From assembly GCF_021698855.1 (NCBI RefSeq), contig NZ_WWFA01000002.1, positions 244,801-308,800 on the forward strand: a stretch of 64,000 nucleotides of DNA. The letters are read 5' to 3'. The DNA is from Lactobacillus sp. S2-2. Lineage in GTDB: Bacteria; Bacillota; Bacilli; Lactobacillales; Lactobacillaceae. The notes below the pieces were generated by a model. That model searched no databases. It saw only the letters and a list, made by a program, of their open reading frames with translations, and had not been told where the DNA came from. Both the position numbers and the translations under genes were made by a program. Of the stretch, positions 46,768 through 56,596 are shown in pieces; positions within the stretch are counted from its first letter, which is position 1; each line of letters begins with the position of its first letter.

Positions 46768-46784
46768 TTAATACCTTCTTTTTT
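46751..46784. terminator. Bidirectional terminator between yfhO-type gene and greA
   Basis: Inverted repeat GAAGGTATTA/TAATACCTTC with T/A runs, between convergent genes. Confidence 0.9.
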
Positions 46785-47259
46785 AGTTTACAGAAATTAT
46801 TTTAACTTTCATTACTCCAGCAGGAATTGGAATTTCAACTTCATCTCCTACATGATGACCAAGCAAATTACTTGCTATAGGTGAATCATTTGAAATTTTT
46901 TGATTCATAGGATCTGCTTCAGCAGCACCTACTATTTGAAATGATTCAGGTTCTTCATCAGGTAATTCTTTAAAAGTAACTTCTTTTCCAACTGTAACTT
47001 CGTCTTCATCTGTATCTTCATTGTCAACAACTTCAGCGAACTGAAGCATGTGTTCAACAGTAGTAATTCTACTTTCTAACATACTTTGTTCATTTTTTGC
47101 AGATTCATATTCAGAATTTTCTGATAAATCACCGTAACTTCTTGCGATTTTAATTCTTTCAATGATTTGAGGTCTTTGATTTATTTTTAAATCCTCAAGT
47201 TCATCTTCAAGTTTTTTCTTTCCAACAGCAGTCATTGGATACATTTTTTCGTCTGCCAT
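46783..47259 (-). CDS. greA: Transcription elongation factor GreA
   Basis: 158-residue cleavage factor that rescues backtracked RNA polymerase. The coiled-coil tip ARSYGDLSENSEYESAKNEQ with the acidic residues is intact, and the C-terminal FKBP-like domain contains SPIASNLLGHHVGDEVEIP. It is located after udk in the mltG-udk-greA order. Confidence 0.97.
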   Translation of the reverse strand: MADEKMYPMTAVGKKKLEDELEDLKINQRPQIIERIKIARSYGDLSENSEYESAKNEQSMLESRITTVEHMLQFAEVVDNEDTDEDEVTVGKEVTFKELPDEEPESFQIVGAAEADPMNQKISNDSPIASNLLGHHVGDEVEIPIPAGVMKVKIISVN

Positions 47260-47293
47260 TTTTTACACTCCATTCAAAGTTTTTTTAAGATAA

Positions 47294-47947
47294 CTAATCT
47301 ATATTAGTATTATTTTCATGATTTTTCAATATAGACTTTACTTTAGTTGAAAGTAAATCAATTGCAACTTGATTTCTTCCACCTTCAGGAACAATAATAT
47401 CTGCATATCTTTTAGATGGTTCAATAAATTGATGATACATAGGTTTTACTGTTGCCAAGTATTGACTTATGATTGAATCTAAATCTCTTGCTCGTTCTTT
47501 AGTATCTCTTTGGATTCTTCGAATAATTCTAATGTCATCATCAGTATCAACAAAAACTTTAATATCCATTAAATTTCTTAATCGCTCATCATCCAAAATT
47601 AAAATACCTTCAAGTATAATAACATCTTTTGGTTCTTGTTCAATAACTTCATTACTTCTTGTTAAAATTTTGTAATCATAAACAGGTTGTTTAATCGATT
47701 TACGATGTAATAAATCATTTAGCTGTTCTACTAATAAGTCAGTATCAAAAGCCAATGGATGATCATAATTCACTTCACGTCTTTCTTCCATTGTTTTATG
47801 TGCCTGATCTTTATAATATGAATCTTGCTGTAAAATCATTATTGAAGTATTTGGTAGCCTATCTAGTATTGATCTACTTACGGTTGTTTTACCACTTCCT
47901 GAACCACCAGTTACACCAATAATAATTGGTTTTTTAACCTTTTCCAT
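47294..47947 (-). CDS. udk: Uridine kinase
   Basis: Phosphorylates uridine and cytidine with GTP or ATP. The 217 residues have the P-loop [36 protein letters not shown] and [14 protein letters not shown] precedes the ATG. It lies between mltG and greA, probably as one transcript. Confidence 0.97.
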   Translation of the reverse strand: MEKVKKPIIIGVTGGSGSGKTTVSRSILDRLPNTSIMILQQDSYYKDQAHKTMEERREVNYDHPLAFDTDLLVEQLNDLLHRKSIKQPVYDYKILTRSNEVIEQEPKDVIILEGILILDDERLRNLMDIKVFVDTDDDIRIIRRIQRDTKERARDLDSIISQYLATVKPMYHQFIEPSKRYADIIVPEGGRNQVAIDLLSTKVKSILKNHENNTNID

Positions 47948-47961
47948 TACTTCCTCCGCTG

Positions 47962-49062
47962 CTATTCACTAATATAAGTATCGATATCAATTTGTTGTTC
48001 ATTTGCATTTCTAGCATAGTAAACTTTATCATTATTTAGATCAATTAAATAATAAAGAAATTTATTTTTACGATATGTTGGATTTAACACAGCCTTAATT
48101 GAATCACTAGTTGGATTATCGTGTGGACCAGGACCATAACCAGGATTTACATATAAATTATATTGAGAATTTCTCCATAGTTCTTTATCTGACAAAGTAC
48201 CATTCTGTTTTCTAATTTCATAAAGAGAACTTATATCAGATTGTAAAGGAATTCCTAATTGTAAACGATTCATATAAATACCAGCAATTACAGATTTATC
48301 TTTATTTGATACATCTAAATTCTCCAATAAAGATGCTAAAGTTAAAACCTTATGCACGTTTAATTTCTTTTTATTAATTTCCTTATAATAAGGCGTTAAA
48401 ATTTGATCCGTTTTGGAAACCATTTTTTCAACAATATCTTTTAAAGAGTCATTTTTTTTAACCATATAGGTTGCAGGATATAAATAACCTTCAAGAGCAT
48501 AATTAACCTTATCAGATTTAGTAGCTGATTGTAATAACTTTGGATATTTATTAATTAAATTATTAATAAATTTTTTATCTTTCATTAGATTTAAGAATTC
48601 TTTTTTTGAAAAATCAGATTTATTACTAATACCATTGGCTATTTCATTAATATTAGCTCCTTCTTTTATCAGAATATTACCTGTTTTACTTTGAATTGGT
48701 TCCTCAGAACCACCTTTTTGTAAAAGACCAGTAATACTTTTTAATGTCATAGATGGATTTAATTGATAATATCCTGCCTTAAAACTACCTTTTTTATTAG
48801 AATCAACGTAATAACTAAAAACGGTTCCACTTTTAATTATTCCTTCATCTTGTAAAATTGAACCTATTTTTTTAGTAGAAGCTCCTAATGGAATATTAAT
48901 TTGCTTAACATTTTTATTATTTACATCTAAGGGCTTTAAAGATGTTTTAAAATAATTATAGCCTCCGATACCTATACAAATAGCTAAAAAAATTAAAATA
49001 GCGATAATAGAAATAATGATTTTTTTTCCGAAATTATTTGAATTTTGTTCTTGATTTTCCAT
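47962..49062 (-). CDS. mltG: Endolytic murein transglycosylase MltG
   Basis: Membrane-anchored lytic transglycosylase that cuts nascent glycan strands. The 366 residues have one N-terminal helix ([20 protein letters not shown]), a LysM-like region, and the YceG catalytic domain with the Glu in [15 protein letters not shown] and [37 protein letters not shown] near the C-terminus is typical. It is upstream of udk. Confidence 0.95.
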   Translation of the reverse strand: MENQEQNSNNFGKKIIISIIAILIFLAICIGIGGYNYFKTSLKPLDVNNKNVKQINIPLGASTKKIGSILQDEGIIKSGTVFSYYVDSNKKGSFKAGYYQLNPSMTLKSITGLLQKGGSEEPIQSKTGNILIKEGANINEIANGISNKSDFSKKEFLNLMKDKKFINNLINKYPKLLQSATKSDKVNYALEGYLYPATYMVKKNDSLKDIVEKMVSKTDQILTPYYKEINKKKLNVHKVLTLASLLENLDVSNKDKSVIAGIYMNRLQLGIPLQSDISSLYEIRKQNGTLSDKELWRNSQYNLYVNPGYGPGPHDNPTSDSIKAVLNPTYRKNKFLYYLIDLNNDKVYYARNANEQQIDIDTYISE

Positions 49063-49083
49063 ATTAAAAAATCCTATTCCTCT

Positions 49084-51495
49084 CTATCTAATTTCTAAAT
49101 CAAATTCTTTTTCCAAATTATTTTGAATTTTTTCCATTGATTTATTTACATCTTCATCAGTTAAAGTACCATTTTTATCTTGGAAAATAAGTGAATATGC
49201 CATTGATTTTTTACCCTCAGGTATATTTTCACCTTCATAAATATCAAACAAATCAATTTTAGTTAAATAAGCTCCGCCGCGTTTTTTAATTAAATTATAA
49301 ACATCGGCGTGTGTAATATCATCATTTAACAACAAAGCAATATCTCTTTTAATTGATGGATATTGACTAATTTGATTGTAAAGTTGTTCTTTTTTAGGCA
49401 AGTCATTAATTATATCAAGATTAATTTCAAATCCATAAACTTCATCAATTTTATATTTTTGAACTAATTTAGGATGAACTTGACCTATAAATCCAATTTT
49501 AGTATCACCGATTAATATATCAGCAGTACGTCCGGGATGCATATTAGAATATTTATCAGTAGCTACGTAAGTTATTTCATCAACAAATGATAAATTTTTT
49601 AAAAATTCATTTAGTATTCCTTTAATATCATAAAAATCTACTTTTTTGGATTTTTGCTTCCAATTATTTTCAACTAATGATCCAGAAATTACTCCTGCTA
49701 AATGTTCTATTTCTGTTGGTCTTACATCATTATCATTTGGAATAAAAATGCGGCCTTGTTCATACAATGCTACATTTTTTACATTTCTTGCTTGATTATA
49801 TGCAACATCATCTAAGAGTCCTGATAATAAATTCATTCTTAAATTAGAATGATCCATACTCATAGGAAATTTAAGTTGAACTGATTCCTGATCATTTGTA
49901 CTAAATTGACTTGATTTTTCTTCAGAAGTTAATGAATATGAGATTGCATGAGTTAAACCATATTCTTCCATTGATTTTCTAGAATTTCTGATTAATTTTT
50001 GCTTTTTGCTTAATTTACCTTGCGTCATTTTAGTAGTTGGAAGAGTACTACCAATATTATCATAACCATATATTCTAGCGATTTCTTCAATTAAATCAGC
50101 ATCCATACTAATATCATTTCTACGACTAGGAATTGTTACTTTAATTGAGTCATTTTCAATTTCTACTTCAAAATTTAGTCTATTAAAGATATCAATAATA
50201 GTATTATTATCAAAATCAGTACCTAAAACATGATTAATTCTACTACTAGTAATATTAATAATTTTATTTTTAGATTTATTAACTGTTTTAGTTAAAATAT
50301 CTTTTGTTGCTTCACCATTTGCAATCATTTCGATTAAACCAGTTGCATCTTCAATTGAATTAACAATATTACTATCATCAATTTTTCTTTCAAATCTTTG
50401 CGAAGCATCAGTGTGTAGATTTTGTTTTTGAGCCATTTTACGAGTATTAACTGAATTAAAATTAGCACCTTCAAGTAAAATATTAGTAGTATTGTCGTCT
50501 ACTTCTGTATCTTTTCCACCCATTAAACCAGCTAATGCAATTGGTGATTTACTATCTGATATCACAACATCAGTTTCATTTAAAATACGTTCAACATCGT
50601 CTAGAGTAGTTATTGTCTCACCATTTTTTGCTCTTCTTACACTTATATCATTTTGATTTATTTTATCTAAATCATAAGCATGAAGTGGTTGACCTAACTT
50701 AATCATAATGTAATTTGTTACATCTACGATATTATTTATTGGTTTAATTCCAGCATTCCATAGTCTAATTTGTAACCAAAGTGGGCTTGCTTCAACTTTG
50801 ACATTTTTAATAATTCGTAAATTGTAATTTGAAGATAATGTTTCATCGACATTTAAATTAATTAAATCACTGATATTATCATTAAGATAATTTTTTACTT
50901 CATTCGTTTCTAATTCAAAATTTTTATTGTAAATTGCAGCTAAATCAAATAAAGTACCTCTTATACTTAACATATCACCACGATTTGGTGTTACATCTAA
51001 GTCAATAAGGGAATCATTCATTCCAATATATTCATATACATCATTACCAACTACAGCATCTTCAGGTAAAAAGTAAATTCCGTCAGACCATTCTTTAGGA
51101 ACTACATCTTTTGGAAATCCAATTTCATCCAGAGCACAAAGCATTCCACGTGATTCAATACCTCTCATTTTTGCCTTTTTGATTTTAACATTATCGGCAA
51201 TTCTAGCTCCAGGTGAAGCAACAATTACTTTTGCTCCAACTTCAACATTTGGTGCTCCACATACAATTTGTTCAAGCTCATCTTCACCGGTATCAACTTG
51301 ACAAATATTCAGATGATCTGAATCTGGATGCTTTTCAAAAGACATAATTTGTCCAACTATTATTTTTTTTAATCCTTTACTTCTTGTTATTACTGAATCT
51401 ACTTCGACTGAACTTCTTTCAATTTTTTCAGCTAAGTCATCAGCACTAATATTAATATCTAAGTATTCTTTTAACCAGTTATATGAAATTAACAT
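49084..51495 (-). CDS. pheT: Phenylalanyl-tRNA synthetase beta subunit
   Basis: Large subunit of the heterotetrameric enzyme, 803 residues. It has the N-terminal EMAPII-like tRNA-binding domain (VGQIMSFEKHPDSDHLNICQ), B3/B4 editing domain, B5 domain, catalytic-like core and C-terminal anticodon-binding FDX-ACB domain (YPSIKRDIALLLNDDITHAD). It follows pheS by 12 bases. Both are controlled by the T-box upstream of pheS. Confidence 0.97.
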   Translation of the reverse strand: MLISYNWLKEYLDINISADDLAEKIERSSVEVDSVITRSKGLKKIIVGQIMSFEKHPDSDHLNICQVDTGEDELEQIVCGAPNVEVGAKVIVASPGARIADNVKIKKAKMRGIESRGMLCALDEIGFPKDVVPKEWSDGIYFLPEDAVVGNDVYEYIGMNDSLIDLDVTPNRGDMLSIRGTLFDLAAIYNKNFELETNEVKNYLNDNISDLINLNVDETLSSNYNLRIIKNVKVEASPLWLQIRLWNAGIKPINNIVDVTNYIMIKLGQPLHAYDLDKINQNDISVRRAKNGETITTLDDVERILNETDVVISDSKSPIALAGLMGGKDTEVDDNTTNILLEGANFNSVNTRKMAQKQNLHTDASQRFERKIDDSNIVNSIEDATGLIEMIANGEATKDILTKTVNKSKNKIINITSSRINHVLGTDFDNNTIIDIFNRLNFEVEIENDSIKVTIPSRRNDISMDADLIEEIARIYGYDNIGSTLPTTKMTQGKLSKKQKLIRNSRKSMEEYGLTHAISYSLTSEEKSSQFSTNDQESVQLKFPMSMDHSNLRMNLLSGLLDDVAYNQARNVKNVALYEQGRIFIPNDNDVRPTEIEHLAGVISGSLVENNWKQKSKKVDFYDIKGILNEFLKNLSFVDEITYVATDKYSNMHPGRTADILIGDTKIGFIGQVHPKLVQKYKIDEVYGFEINLDIINDLPKKEQLYNQISQYPSIKRDIALLLNDDITHADVYNLIKKRGGAYLTKIDLFDIYEGENIPEGKKSMAYSLIFQDKNGTLTDEDVNKSMEKIQNNLEKEFDLEIR

Positions 51496-51507
51496 TAATT
51501 TTCTCCT

Positions 51508-52548
51508 TTAATTAAATTGTGATAAAAATCTTAAATCATTTAGGTAAAAATCTCGAATATCAGTAACACCATACTTAAGCATTGCAAAACGATCTGGTCC
51601 TAATCCAAATGCAAATCCACCATATTCATTTGCATCTACGCCTGCCATTTTCAATACATTAGGATGAACCATTCCTGCACCTAAAACTTCAATCCATCCA
51701 CTTCCTTTACATACTGAACATCCTTTACCCATACATTTAAAACAAGTAATATCTACTTCAACTGAAGGTTCAGTAAATGGAAAATAACTTGGTCTCAATC
51801 GAACATCAAATTTATCACCAAATAATTCTTCAATCATAACTTCTAATGTTCCTTTTAAATCAGCCATTGTTATATTTTCATCAATTACAATTCCTTCTAC
51901 TTGATGGAATTGATGGGAATGAGTTGGATCATCAGTATCTCTTCTATAAACAAGTCCTGGAGAAATCATTTTTAAAGGACCTTTAGAAAAATCATGCTTT
52001 TCTAAAGTTCTAGCTTGCATTGGAGAAGTTTGAGTTCTCATCAATATTTCATCAGTAATATAAAAAGTATCTTGCATATCTCTAGCCGGATGATCTTTAG
52101 GAAGATTCATCATTTCAAAATTATATACATCCTCTTCAACTTCTGGTCCAGAAAGAACTTCATATCCCATACCTAAAAATAAATCATCAATTTGATCAAC
52201 AATTTGTTGAATTACATGTGGATGACCTTTGATTACCTTATTTTCAGGTAAAGTAACATCAATTTTTTCACTCTTTAATTTTTCATTCAATTCTTTTTCT
52301 TCAAGTTCTTGAGCTTTATTATCAATAGCTACTTGCAAAGTATCACGAATAGAATTTGCATAACTACCCATTTCAGGTCTTTCTTCAACTGGAAGATTAG
52401 AAATTCCTCTTAATGTTTGAGTTATTAATCCTTTTTTACCTAAAAGATCTACTCTAATTTGATCATTTAATTCTTTAACACTTTTAGAACTTTCAATTTT
52501 AACCAATCCATTTTCTTTTATTTGATTCAAATCATCTTTTAATGACAT
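51508..52548 (-). CDS. pheS: Phenylalanyl-tRNA synthetase alpha subunit
   Basis: 346-residue catalytic subunit. Motif 2 is [20 protein letters not shown], motif 3 is [19 protein letters not shown], and the Cys-rich insert [14 protein letters not shown] is present as in many Firmicutes. It has an N-terminal coiled coil for tRNA binding and a GGAGG ribosome binding site. Confidence 0.98.
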   Translation of the reverse strand: MSLKDDLNQIKENGLVKIESSKSVKELNDQIRVDLLGKKGLITQTLRGISNLPVEERPEMGSYANSIRDTLQVAIDNKAQELEEKELNEKLKSEKIDVTLPENKVIKGHPHVIQQIVDQIDDLFLGMGYEVLSGPEVEEDVYNFEMMNLPKDHPARDMQDTFYITDEILMRTQTSPMQARTLEKHDFSKGPLKMISPGLVYRRDTDDPTHSHQFHQVEGIVIDENITMADLKGTLEVMIEELFGDKFDVRLRPSYFPFTEPSVEVDITCFKCMGKGCSVCKGSGWIEVLGAGMVHPNVLKMAGVDANEYGGFAFGLGPDRFAMLKYGVTDIRDFYLNDLRFLSQFN

Positions 52549-52569
52549 ATTTTTTCCTCCATTTTGAAA

Positions 52570-52776
52570 ATAAAAAAACTTCGTCCCTAATAGGGACGAA
52601 GTACCGCGTTACCACCCAGATTTATACAAATTAATGTAAACTCTCTATAATTTGGTAACGGAAATTAACCGAATTAATTTTACTCAAAAAGCGAATTCAA
52701 CTTTTATATGACTAATTTCAGCTAAAATAGTCTCTCTATTAAACTAAAAGTTTACTACTCTTTTATCAACGTATTT
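52570..52776 (-). promoter_or_regulatory. T-box riboswitch, tRNA-Phe
   Basis: The leader of pheST carries the antiterminator sequence GGGTGGTAACGCGG (52604-52617) and a following terminator stem ACTTCGTCCCT/AGGGACGAAGT with T-run (about 52578-52602). An AGAGAG motif and a GAGTAGTA bulge lie in stem I. A TTC triplet followed by G at 52693-52695 is the likely Phe specifier. Uncharged tRNA-Phe would switch transcription on. Confidence 0.93.
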
Positions 52777-52782
52777 AATAAA

Positions 52783-52811
52783 ATAATAAATGATAAATAG
52801 TTAATGGTCAA
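52783..52811 (-). promoter_or_regulatory. pheST promoter
   Basis: TTGACC (52806-52811), 17-bp spacer, TATTAT (52783-52788) on the minus strand, directly before the T-box leader. Confidence 0.75.
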
Positions 52812-52817
52812 TACTTT

Positions 52818-53156
52818 TTAATCAGTTTGACAACACCATTTATCTGACCATGAATGTAATCCACTCATAATTGGCTTTAATTCTGTTCCTTTATCAGATA
52901 ATTCATAAATAATAAGAGCAGAATCATCAAATGTCTTTCTAGTAACAATTTCTTCTTGATCTAATTCTTTTAATCTTTCAGCTAAAACTCGATCACTACA
53001 TTCATCAATTTCATTAGCAAGTTCTCTAAAACGAAGTGGTCCTTTTAATAACAATGATTCAATAATTAATCCATTCCATTTTTTTCCTAAAATTTTAAAT
53101 GCTTCTTGAAAATTAGGACATAATTGATTTTTTGAAATTTCTACATCAACACTCAT
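52818..53156 (-). CDS. HxlR family transcriptional regulator
   Basis: 112-residue winged helix-turn-helix protein with the family pattern FKILGKKWNGLIIESLLLKG, then PLRFRELANEI and LAERLKELDQEEIV. A single N-terminal Cys (Cys13, LCPNF) recalls the redox-sensing members YodB and HypR; two more Cys lie at the C-terminus (WCCQTD). Its target is not obvious: the neighbours are pheST and a HD protein. The stop is 7 bases from the pheST -35 box. Confidence 0.92.
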   Translation of the reverse strand: MSVDVEISKNQLCPNFQEAFKILGKKWNGLIIESLLLKGPLRFRELANEIDECSDRVLAERLKELDQEEIVTRKTFDDSALIIYELSDKGTELKPIMSGLHSWSDKWCCQTD

Positions 53157-53170
53157 ATTTAATCCTCCTA

Positions 53171-53659
53171 TTAATTAAATATATTTATAAATTTTCTTAC
53201 ACGTCTTTTTAATGGTTTAGAAAATTCCGTAACAGCTTCTAAATCATCAACTAATGAAACAATAAGACTTTCTTTATATTTAGGATTTGAAATAGTTAAT
53301 CCCCACATATGCTTCAAAATAATATCTTGTTCAATCGGATTTAAAGAAGTTATTTTTTTTGCGTTTCTTAAAGCAATTTTTGGATGAATAAAGGCATGTG
53401 AGCCTAAATCAAATTTAACCTCTCGCCAATCATAATAAAATAAATCATGTAACAATCCTGCTCTTGCAGTTGATTTATAGTCTAAATGCCATTTCTTAGC
53501 AATTTTAAAACTTATATATGAAACATTAATAGAGTGCTTTAATCTTGTAGAATGATGATGCTGAACGTAATTATCTAATTTTTTAACTTTATCATTATCT
53601 AATAAATCAGAAACAATTGATAAATATTCTTCATTTTCATACCATTTAGTACTTTTCAT
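53171..53659 (-). CDS. HD domain protein
   Basis: 162-residue protein with an HD-type metal phosphohydrolase core: His in YVQHHHSTRLKHSINVSYIS, the HD pair in LLHDLFYYDW, and HMWGLTISNPKYKE further down. The substrate is unknown; relatives act on nucleotides. It lies between the RNA methyltransferase and the HxlR regulator, probably in one transcript. Confidence 0.88.
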   Translation of the reverse strand: MKSTKWYENEEYLSIVSDLLDNDKVKKLDNYVQHHHSTRLKHSINVSYISFKIAKKWHLDYKSTARAGLLHDLFYYDWREVKFDLGSHAFIHPKIALRNAKKITSLNPIEQDIILKHMWGLTISNPKYKESLIVSLVDDLEAVTEFSKPLKRRVRKFINIFN

Positions 53660-53674
53660 AATTGGCCTCCTAAA

Positions 53675-54439
53675 TTATTTCTTTATTTTAAACATTATTA
53701 AAGCTGCTGCGATTGCAACATTTAAAGATTCAGCTGAACCCTTAATTGGAATGTATAAATTTTTATCTGTGCTTTTAATTAAATTATCACGCATTCCATT
53801 TCCTTCATTGCCCATAATTAATGCAAAATCTTCAGTAGGTTTTATTTGAGTATAATCATATGCATCAGGATTTAGTTCAGTTCCATAAACATTTATTTCA
53901 TGTTCTTTAAATTCTTCAATGACTTTTTCAATTGATGAATTTACTAGTTTAACATGATACTGACTTCCCTGCATTGATCTTAATACTTTATCATTATACA
54001 TATTAGCTGTACCTTCACCAAATACAACGCCTTTTAAACCAGCAGCATCAGCAGTTCTTACAATAGTTCCAATATTTCCAGGATCTTGAACATTATCTAA
54101 TAAAATCCAACCACCTTTAAAATCGGTATCTACTTCAAAATAATTATATGATATTTTACAAATTGCAAAAATACCCTGATTGGTAACAGTTGAAGAAATA
54201 CTATTTGCAACCTCTTCAGAAATAATTGTTACATTAAAATCATTTATTTTTTCTTTAAAAAAATTATATTTTTCTTCAGTTACTAAAATTAATTCAATTT
54301 CTTGGTTATAATTAATAGCTTCTTCAACTAAATGCCAAGTTTCAATAATATATGAATTTTCTTTTTTTTGTCCTTTTGACGTTTTTAATTTTTGCCACTC
54401 TTTAACGTTCTTATTATGTTTTGATAAAATTTTATCCAT
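53675..54439 (-). CDS. TrmH/SpoU family RNA 2'-O-methyltransferase
   Basis: 254 residues from the ATG at 54439. It has an N-terminal substrate-binding L30e-like domain and a C-terminal SPOUT knot, with the motifs LLDNVQDPGNIGTIVRTADA, ALIMGNEGNGMRD and LYIPIKGSAESLNVAIAAAL. It is of the YsgA/RlmB-like group that modifies 23S rRNA. The exact site is not deducible. Confidence 0.93.
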   Translation of the reverse strand: MDKILSKHNKNVKEWQKLKTSKGQKKENSYIIETWHLVEEAINYNQEIELILVTEEKYNFFKEKINDFNVTIISEEVANSISSTVTNQGIFAICKISYNYFEVDTDFKGGWILLDNVQDPGNIGTIVRTADAAGLKGVVFGEGTANMYNDKVLRSMQGSQYHVKLVNSSIEKVIEEFKEHEINVYGTELNPDAYDYTQIKPTEDFALIMGNEGNGMRDNLIKSTDKNLYIPIKGSAESLNVAIAAALIMFKIKK

Positions 54440-54544
54440 AAATAACATCCATTCATCTTATTTATATAATTTTAACACAAATCAATTACTTCTTACTTAA
54501 AATAATTACTTTTTTAAATTATTTAAACATTTATCATTACAGGA

Positions 54545-54573
54545 TTGAACAAATAAATACAGTAATGTAATAT
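54545..54573 (+). promoter_or_regulatory. yidC promoter
   Basis: TTGAAC (54545-54550), 17-bp spacer, TAATAT (54568-54573). The rest of the 172-base divergent gap (54440-54611) shows nothing else recognisable. Confidence 0.7.
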
Positions 54574-54611
54574 TAAAGGGATTGATATTTAAACAAACAA
54601 GGGGAATTTAA

Positions 54612-55562
54612 ATGAAAGTGAATAAAAAATTTAGTATCCTGTCACTAATTACCGCTTTAAGTCTTTTTTTAACTGGTTGTGTTAGACATGATGCCAACGG
54701 AAATCCTTATGGAATGGTTTATAAATATTTAGCCAAACCAGGTCAACAGTTAATGGAAGTAATTGCTAATTTTACAGGTAACTATGGTTGGTCTTTAATT
54801 GTAATAACTATAGCTGTTAGATTAATTTTATTACCATTAATGGTTAATCAAATGAAAAAATCTACTCTACAACAAGAAAAAATGAATTTGATAAAGCCAC
54901 AAATGCAAAAAATTCAAGAAATGCAAAAAAAAGCTAAAACTCAACAACAACAAATGATGCTCAGTCAAAAAACTATGGAAATTTACAGAGAAAACGGAAT
55001 TAGTATGACTGGTGGAATTGGCTGTTTACCTCTTATTATACAAATGCCTGTATTTGCAGCTCTTTATTCGGCTATTAGATACTCACCAGAGTTATCACAT
55101 ACTGTATTTATGGGTATTAAACTTGGACAAAAGTCTATTCCATTAGCAGTAGCAGCCTTACTTATTTATTTAGTTCAAAGTTATGTTTCTTTACTTGGAG
55201 TTCCTGAAGAACAAAAAAAACAAATGAAATATATGATGCTTCTAAGTCCCATTATGATTTTCTTTGTATCTCTTCAATCACCTGCAGGTCTTGGAATTTA
55301 TTTCTTCATAGGTGGTATATTTGCTGTTATACAAACATTAATTATTAACTTATATAGACCTAAAATGAGAGAAAAAATTCTTGAAGATGCAAAACAAAAT
55401 CCGCCTAAAGTTGTTTTAACTGATGACTTAATTGAGTTATTTGAAAATGATGACAAAGAAAATAAAGAATCACAACAAACTCAACATAATAATAATTCAA
55501 ATAGTAGTAATAATAATGAAAATCATAAAAGAAACGCTGGAAAACAAAATAGAAAACCATAA
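54612..55562 (+). CDS. yidC: Membrane protein insertase YidC/Oxa1
   Basis: Inserts membrane proteins with or without SecYEG. The 316 residues begin with a lipoprotein signal peptide with lipobox LTGC (cleavage before Cys23) and have five membrane segments. WSLIVITIAVRLILLPLM carries the conserved hydrophilic Arg (VR), and GGIGCLPLIIQMPVFAALYS follows. The C-terminal tail is Asn/Lys-rich and basic, which suits ribosome binding. It stands alone, not behind rnpA, so it is probably the second YidC paralogue of lactobacilli. Confidence 0.95.
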   Translation: MKVNKKFSILSLITALSLFLTGCVRHDANGNPYGMVYKYLAKPGQQLMEVIANFTGNYGWSLIVITIAVRLILLPLMVNQMKKSTLQQEKMNLIKPQMQKIQEMQKKAKTQQQQMMLSQKTMEIYRENGISMTGGIGCLPLIIQMPVFAALYSAIRYSPELSHTVFMGIKLGQKSIPLAVAALLIYLVQSYVSLLGVPEEQKKQMKYMMLLSPIMIFFVSLQSPAGLGIYFFIGGIFAVIQTLIINLYRPKMREKILEDAKQNPPKVVLTDDLIELFENDDKENKESQQTQHNNNSNSSNNNENHKRNAGKQNRKP

Positions 55563-55582
55563 AACATCTTAAATAAATATAT

Positions 55583-55614
55583 AAAGGACTTATTCTAATT
55601 AGAATAAGTCCTTT
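55583..55614 (+). terminator. Terminator after yidC
   Basis: Perfect stem AAAGGACTTATTCTA/TAGAATAAGTCCTTT with a very short loop, 20 bases after the yidC stop. Confidence 0.85.
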
Positions 55615-55638
55615 ATTATAAAAAAATTAATAAATAAA

Positions 55639-55682
55639 AAGCCCTATTGTATAAGGATATCAATCCAAATATTTTAGGGCTT
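55639..55682 (-). other. Long-loop hairpin downstream of rpmF
   Basis: Outer stem AAGCCCTA/TAGGGCTT encloses an inner stem GGAT/ATCC. On the minus strand it ends in TTTTTATTT, so it could be a second terminator. It is the middle of three consecutive hairpins in this gap. Confidence 0.6.
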
Positions 55683-55690
55683 AAAAGAAT

Positions 55691-55727
55691 AAAAAAACCA
55701 AAAGCCCATGGCGCTTTTGGTTTTTTT
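55691..55727 (-). terminator. Terminator after rpmF
   Basis: Stem ACCAAAAGC/GCTTTTGGT with loop, with A-run before and T7 after on the minus strand; directly follows the rpmF stop. Confidence 0.9.
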
Positions 55728-55735
55728 AACACTTA

Positions 55736-55918
55736 CTAGTCTTTCTTAGCAGCAGCAACTTCTTTTCCGTCATAGAAGCCACAACTAGGACATACATAGT
55801 GAGATTTACGCATTTCTCCACAATTAGGACAAGCGCTCATGCCAGGTACACTTAATTTAATGTGACCTCTACGCATATTCTTCTTTGTTTTAGAAGTTTT
55901 TCTCTTTGGTACAGCCAT
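55736..55918 (-). CDS. rpmF: 50S ribosomal protein L32
   Basis: 60-residue L32, starting [20 protein letters not shown], with a zinc ribbon of two CxxC pairs ([17 protein letters not shown]). It is located downstream of the DUF177 gene, the standard pair. GGGAGG precedes the ATG. Confidence 0.98.
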   Translation of the reverse strand: MAVPKRKTSKTKKNMRRGHIKLSVPGMSACPNCGEMRKSHYVCPSCGFYDGKEVAAAKKD

Positions 55919-55978
55919 TTTTAGAACCTCCCTTATTTAAAAATATCCACTAGTGAAATTTTTAAGCCTTACAAAAGT

Positions 55979-56521
55979 TTAATCATTATAAAAATCTTTT
56001 AACTTAGCAAGACGTGGATCAACATTTTTACTATCTTTTTCAGATTCGTCTATATCTTCTTTTGATATAACTTTCCAATCATTACCTTCAGGCATAATAT
56101 TGTTTTCAGACTCTTCTGGAGATAGAACATGCATTGGTATTTGAACAATAATATTATCTTCAACAGCTTTGTCGAAGTCAATAATCTTTTCTTTTTCATC
56201 AACAAGTAAAACAACTACTGTTTTTTCATATCGATCTAACTTAGACTCAGCATCAACATATATTTCAGTAAAACTAAAATTTAATGGTAATTCAACTGGT
56301 TCTAATGATCTACTTGAAGGAACAACAATTTTACCTTCAACCTTAGCATCAACAATCATGTCTCCTTGATCATTAATAACTTGAACAGATACATTAATCG
56401 GAGAAGCATCTAAGATATCTTCAGGATATCTTTTCATTAACGAATCTCTCAAATTTAAAGTTTGTTCTTCTTCAAGAGGATGATTTTTATAATCTTGAAG
56501 ATACTCAAAAGACCATTTCAT
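55979..56521 (-). CDS. yceD: DUF177 (YceD) family protein
   Basis: 180 residues from the ATG at 56521 (MKWSFEYLQDYKNHPLEEEQ), which has GGAGG upstream; the in-frame ATG 7 codons earlier does not. It belongs to the DUF177/YceD family, always next to rpmF and linked to 23S rRNA accumulation. The acidic middle section ends in DPRLAKLKDFYND, the typical C-terminal motif. Confidence 0.93.
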   Translation of the reverse strand: MKWSFEYLQDYKNHPLEEEQTLNLRDSLMKRYPEDILDASPINVSVQVINDQGDMIVDAKVEGKIVVPSSRSLEPVELPLNFSFTEIYVDAESKLDRYEKTVVVLLVDEKEKIIDFDKAVEDNIIVQIPMHVLSPEESENNIMPEGNDWKVISKEDIDESEKDSKNVDPRLAKLKDFYND

Positions 56522-56596
56522 AATAAACCTCCAATGCAACAAGCATAATTATACATACCAATTTTTTTATTGTCAAGGCTATATCCTTGATACCAT

